Positions 60,548 through 64,000 of a stretch of DNA of 64,000 bases are shown piece by piece. Position 1 is the first letter of the stretch, and each line of letters opens with the position of its first letter. The stretch is from positions 1 through 64,000 of the forward strand of contig JALEJU010000018.1 of NCBI GenBank assembly GCA_022769485.1, written 5' to 3'. The position numbers and the translations under genes were made by a program. The notes under the pieces were generated by a model. It did not search any database and had not been told where the DNA came from. It worked only from the letters and a program-made list of their open reading frames with translations. Origin of the DNA: Bacillota bacterium. GTDB lineage: Bacteria > Bacillota > Clostridia > Peptostreptococcales > Anaerovoracaceae.

Positions 60548-62623
60548 ATGGCCGCAAAATCTCCCGCTCATAAAACTCTGGTAATCGTGGAGTCTCCTTC
60601 GAAGGGGAAAACCATCGGCAAATTTTTGGGAAGTAAGTATAAAGTGGTTGCTTCGGTAGGGCATGTCCGGGATTTACCTAAGAGTAAGCTGGGTATTGAT
60701 ATTGAGAATAATTTTGAGCCGGAATATATTTCCATACGAGGAAAAGGGGACGTTATAAAGGAGATCAGAAAAGAAGCAAAAAGTGCGGATAAAGTTTATC
60801 TCGCTACCGACCCTGACCGTGAAGGAGAGGCAATTTCCTGGCATATTGCACATATTTTGGGAATTGACGAAAAGGAACCGTGCAGGATTGTATTTAATGA
60901 AGTAACGAAAAACGCAGTTCAAAATGCGGTAAAAAATCCAAGACCTATCGATACAAAGCTGGTGGATGCGCAGCAGGCAAGGCGCGTGTTGGATCGTTTG
61001 GTAGGGTATCAAATCAGTCCGCTTTTGTGGCGCAAAATCCGGCGGGGGCTTTCCGCGGGACGTGTACAGTCCGCTGCGCTGAAAATTATCTGTGATCGGG
61101 AAAAATTGATCCGGGCGTTTGTCCCGCAGGAATACTGGACTGTTACGGCAGTGCTTTCCAAAGAAAAGCAGAAGAAACAACTTCAGGCGCGGCTTTCAGA
61201 ATGCTGCGGCAAGAAAATAAAGCTGGAAAAAAAAGAAGAAACCGATGCTGTGCTTGCTGCGCTGAAGCAAGGACAATTTATCGTTTCCAAAGTAGAAGAA
61301 CGGGATCGCATGAAAAAACCGAACCCTCCTTTTACGACGAGCAGCCTGCAGCAAGAAGCTTCTAATAAATTGGGTTTCCATGCGAAAAAGACAATGCTTA
61401 TCGCGCAGCAGCTTTACGAGGGCGTTGAAATTAAAGGTCAGGGCACGGTGGGCTTGGTGACATATATCCGTACCGACTCTGTCCGCATTTCCGATGAAGC
61501 TCAGGCGGCGGTAACTGCATATATTAGGGAACATTATTCGGATGAATATTTGGGAAATTTCGTTTATACAAACAAGCGAAAAGATGTTCAGGATGCTCAT
61601 GAAGCGATTCGTCCCAGCAAAGTGGAGCTTGATCCGGAACAAATCAAAGACTCCCTCAGCAAGGACCAATATAATTTATATAAACTGATATGGTCACGCT
61701 TTGTGGCTAGCCGTATGGCTGCGGCTGTATTTGACAGCACCTCCGTTGAAATCGTCAACGGCGATTATCTGTTCCGCGCCAGCGGAAGCCGCCTGCGCTT
61801 TGACGGATACCTTCGTATCTACAACAATGCGGGCGAAGAAGATCAGGACAAAACGCTGCCTGAAATGAAAGCGGGAGAAGTGCTGAATCTCTGCGATTTA
61901 AAAGGCGAGCAGAATTTTACACAACCTCCTTCCAGGTACAGTGAAGCATCGCTGGTAAAAGAATTAGAGGAAAAGAATATCGGGCGTCCCAGCACTTATG
62001 CTCCTATTATCGCTACGCTGACGGATCGCGCTTATGTAAAGCGGGAAAAGAAAATGTTGGCTCCTACGGAATTGGGTTTTCTGGTAACGGAGCTGATGGA
62101 GCAATATTTTAAAGAAATTGTAGACGTAGGGTTTACAGCCGATATGGAAGACAAATTGGATGATGTGGAAATCAAAAACACGGACTGGAAAACCATCGTG
62201 GCGGATTTCTACGGCACGCTGAAAGAAGAACTGGAAGTAGCGGATAAAGAAATCCCGCAGATTAAAATGGAAGATGAGCTGACAGATGAGGTTTGTGAAC
62301 TCTGCGGACGGCCTATGGCGGTAAAACATGGACGGTTCGGAGAATTTCTGGCTTGCAGCGGTTATCCGGAATGCAAGAATACAAAGGCGCGGGTACAAAA
62401 AATAGAAGTAAAATGTCCAAGATGCGGAAAGGATATCGTAGCCCGAAAAAGTAAGACGGGAAAATTGTTCTATGGCTGCAGCGGCTATCCGGAATGCAAC
62501 CAGATGTATTGGAATAAACCGGTTCAAAAAGAGTGCCCGCAGTGCGGGTCTCTGTTGACAGAGAAGAAGACAAAGACCGGCAGCCTGGCATGCTCCAATC
62601 CGGAATGCGGGTATAAAGAATAA
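60548..62623 (+). CDS. topA: DNA topoisomerase I
   Basis: 691 residues, ATG after AGGAGGGCG. Toprim domain: [42 protein letters not shown]-gate signature [18 protein letters not shown] and [18 protein letters not shown]. Active-site Tyr in [14 protein letters not shown]. Three C-terminal zinc-ribbon repeats (CELCGRPM...[15 protein letters not shown]...[15 protein letters not shown]...CSNPEC). It relaxes negative supercoils. The AT-rich 60437-60547 region has TATAAT at 60480-60485 as a possible -10. Confidence 0.98.
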   Translation: MAAKSPAHKTLVIVESPSKGKTIGKFLGSKYKVVASVGHVRDLPKSKLGIDIENNFEPEYISIRGKGDVIKEIRKEAKSADKVYLATDPDREGEAISWHIAHILGIDEKEPCRIVFNEVTKNAVQNAVKNPRPIDTKLVDAQQARRVLDRLVGYQISPLLWRKIRRGLSAGRVQSAALKIICDREKLIRAFVPQEYWTVTAVLSKEKQKKQLQARLSECCGKKIKLEKKEETDAVLAALKQGQFIVSKVEERDRMKKPNPPFTTSSLQQEASNKLGFHAKKTMLIAQQLYEGVEIKGQGTVGLVTYIRTDSVRISDEAQAAVTAYIREHYSDEYLGNFVYTNKRKDVQDAHEAIRPSKVELDPEQIKDSLSKDQYNLYKLIWSRFVASRMAAAVFDSTSVEIVNGDYLFRASGSRLRFDGYLRIYNNAGEEDQDKTLPEMKAGEVLNLCDLKGEQNFTQPPSRYSEASLVKELEEKNIGRPSTYAPIIATLTDRAYVKREKKMLAPTELGFLVTELMEQYFKEIVDVGFTADMEDKLDDVEIKNTDWKTIVADFYGTLKEELEVADKEIPQIKMEDELTDEVCELCGRPMAVKHGRFGEFLACSGYPECKNTKARVQKIEVKCPRCGKDIVARKSKTGKLFYGCSGYPECNQMYWNKPVQKECPQCGSLLTEKKTKTGSLACSNPECGYKE

Positions 62624-62642
62624 GAAAAACAGGAGGGGAAAA

Positions 62643-63182
62643 ATGGGCAATTTTCATGCGACTACCATCGTAGCGGTAAAACGTGCGGATGGCGATGTAT
62701 GCATCGGCGGAGACGGACAGGTGACCATGGGCGAAACAGCCATTATGAAACACTCCGCGAAGAAAGTCAGAAAGATTTATAAAAATACGGTACTTACAGG
62801 CTTTGCCGGTTCTGTGGCGGACGCGTTTACGCTGACGGAAAAATTTGAAAAGAAACTGGAAGAACACGGCGGGAATTTAAAGCGTGCGGCGGTGGCACTG
62901 GCGCAGACGTGGCGTTCCGACCAGGCTATGCGGAATTTGGAGGCCATGATGCTGGCCGCTGACAAAGAAAATATTTTGCTGATTTCCGGAAACGGCGAAG
63001 TAATCGAACCGGATGAAGATTTTATTGCCATCGGCTCCGGCGGGAACTATGCTTATTCGGCAGCCTGTGCGTTATTTCATCATACGGAATTATCTGCGGA
63101 GGAAATTGTGCGCGAATCTTTAAAAATCGCATCTTCCATCTGCGTTTACACAAACAGCAATATCTCTGTAGAAAAACTGTAA
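62643..63182 (+). CDS. hslV: ATP-dependent protease subunit HslV (ClpQ)
   Basis: 179 residues, ATG after [102 protein letters not shown]. The N-terminus carries five residues before Thr7-Thr8. E. coli HslV exposes Thr1 after Met removal, while Bacillus CodW uses Ser just after Met. Here residue 2 is Gly, so Thr7 after processing is the likely nucleophile. Partner ATPase gene hslU follows after 71 bases. Confidence 0.95.
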   Translation: MGNFHATTIVAVKRADGDVCIGGDGQVTMGETAIMKHSAKKVRKIYKNTVLTGFAGSVADAFTLTEKFEKKLEEHGGNLKRAAVALAQTWRSDQAMRNLEAMMLAADKENILLISGNGEVIEPDEDFIAIGSGGNYAYSAACALFHHTELSAEEIVRESLKIASSICVYTNSNISVEKL

Positions 63183-63253
63183 TCGCCGGGCGAGGTTCAG
63201 ATCAGAAATAAAAAAGGTTCCGCAGAGTACAGGCGGAAAAACAGGAGGGTAAA

Positions 63254-64000
63254 ATGGGGAAATTGTACCAAATGACTCCAAAAGAAATCGTAGGAGAACT
63301 GGATAAATATATTATCGGGCAGGATCAGGCGAAAAAATCCATGGCGATTGCGCTTCGCAACCGGTATCGCCGCGGTCTTCTGCCGGAGGAAATGAGGGAA
63401 GAGGTTACGCCGAAAAACATTTTAATGATGGGACCCACAGGCGTAGGCAAAACGGAAATTGCCCGCCGTCTGGCGCGGCTGATGGACGCTCCGTTTGTAA
63501 AAGTGGAAGCTACAAAATTTACAGAAGTGGGATATGTAGGCCGGGATGTGGATTCCATGGTTCGGGATCTGGTGGAAGCCGGCATTCGCATTACAAAGCA
63601 AAGCCGTCTGCAGGAAAAGTATTCTATAGCGGAAGAAATTGCGGAGGAGAAAATTATTGAAGCGATTATTCCGGGGAAGAAAAAGAATGCTCCGCAGAGC
63701 GGCGGCTTGAGGGGACCCTTTGATTTCATTATGGGAAATGCGTTTCAGCAGCAGTCTCAGAACGCTTCGGAATCGGAGGAGGGACAGACTTCGGATGTTG
63801 AACTGGCCAGGGATCAGGTGCGGCAGCAGCTGCATGACGGGCTTTTAGAGGAGCAGTTTATCGAAATCGAAGTGACAGAAAACCCGAAGGGCAATCAGCT
63901 GGATTTGGGAAACGAAGATATGACCATTGCCATCGGCAGTATTTTCGATAATGTGATGCCTAAAAAGACAAAGAAAAAGAACGTTCGGGTAAAAGATGCC
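63254..64000 (+). CDS. hslU: HslU (ClpY) ATPase subunit, 3' end outside window
   Basis: 249 codons are present of about 460. ATG 63254 follows [29 protein letters not shown], Walker [39 protein letters not shown]. The inserted I domain begins at ~110 ([34 protein letters not shown]). Walker B and the C-terminal domain lie beyond the window. The hexamer unfolds substrates for HslV. Confidence 0.97.
   Translation, partial: MGKLYQMTPKEIVGELDKYIIGQDQAKKSMAIALRNRYRRGLLPEEMREEVTPKNILMMGPTGVGKTEIARRLARLMDAPFVKVEATKFTEVGYVGRDVDSMVRDLVEAGIRITKQSRLQEKYSIAEEIAEEKIIEAIIPGKKKNAPQSGGLRGPFDFIMGNAFQQQSQNASESEEGQTSDVELARDQVRQQLHDGLLEEQFIEIEVTENPKGNQLDLGNEDMTIAIGSIFDNVMPKKTKKKNVRVKDA

Noticed and set aside
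1-64000. CRISPR arrays, insertion sequences or prophage genes
   Set aside because: No regularly spaced repeats, transposase motifs or phage structural genes were seen on either strand; the only recombinase is the Xer-like protein.

Overview
The window looks like chromosome of an anaerobic, low-to-mid-GC, spore-lineage Bacillota of class Clostridia. Signs are a SCIFF ribosomally made peptide with its radical SAM maturase, rubrerythrin, FeoAB, Rex, two T-box leaders, several S-layer-homology (SLH) surface proteins, and the order rplS-rbgA ... plsX-rnc-smc-ftsY ... yraN-comM-dprA-topA-hslVU. The genus cannot be fixed from the sequence. No rRNA, CRISPR array, transposase or prophage was seen. The only mobile-type protein is a Xer-like recombinase with the look of a housekeeping gene.

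Layout. 1-1690: 5' part of rex (minus strand) with a putative Rex operator over its own -35 box, a tRNA-Arg(CCG), then debris: the 3' half of a LuxR-type regulator facing the last 40 codons of an SLH protein. By eye this stretch is clearly richer in G+C than the rest. 1732-5394: a T-box leader whose best specifier reading is valine, controlling an HTH-cupin-acyl-CoA synthetase fusion, then a DUF2935 protein. 5774-8166: ECF sigma factor, membrane anti-sigma factor and a secreted stalk-domain protein in overlapping frames. 8235-9991: the SCIFF locus. 10101-12822: polar amino-acid ABC transporter behind a long unclassified leader with a terminator. 13045-15221: feoAB. 15289-20210: a flavin-binding protein (minus strand), an SLH-anchored lipase, rubrerythrin and pyruvate kinase. 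20387-23915: flavodoxin-fold reductase, HisD and a cysteine-synthase-like enzyme. 24014-28798: PrsW-like protease, ProC, Nudix hydrolase, Xer-type recombinase and a lipoprotein. 28821-30320: L19 leader, rplS, rbgA.

30323-39130 is the most coherent accessory block. An oligopeptide/nickel-type ABC transporter, with both ATPase domains fused through a His/Cys-rich linker, is followed by rnhB and larE-larB-larC. These lar products build the nickel-pincer cofactor, so the transporter is plausibly its nickel supply. larC encodes only the LarC1 half and its last codons coincide with the promoter of the next gene, valS, which has its own valine T-box. No larA is in the window.

39430-64000 is mainly housekeeping: valS, argD, folC, a lipid kinase, trxB, a tandem-OB SSB-like protein and polysaccharide deacetylase (minus strand), plsX-rnc-smc-ftsY, an SLH-anchored M13 peptidase, yraN-comM-dprA-topA-hslV and a truncated hslU at the edge. 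Functional calls rest on sequence motifs read by eye. Promoters and terminators were found by inspection, without computed folding.
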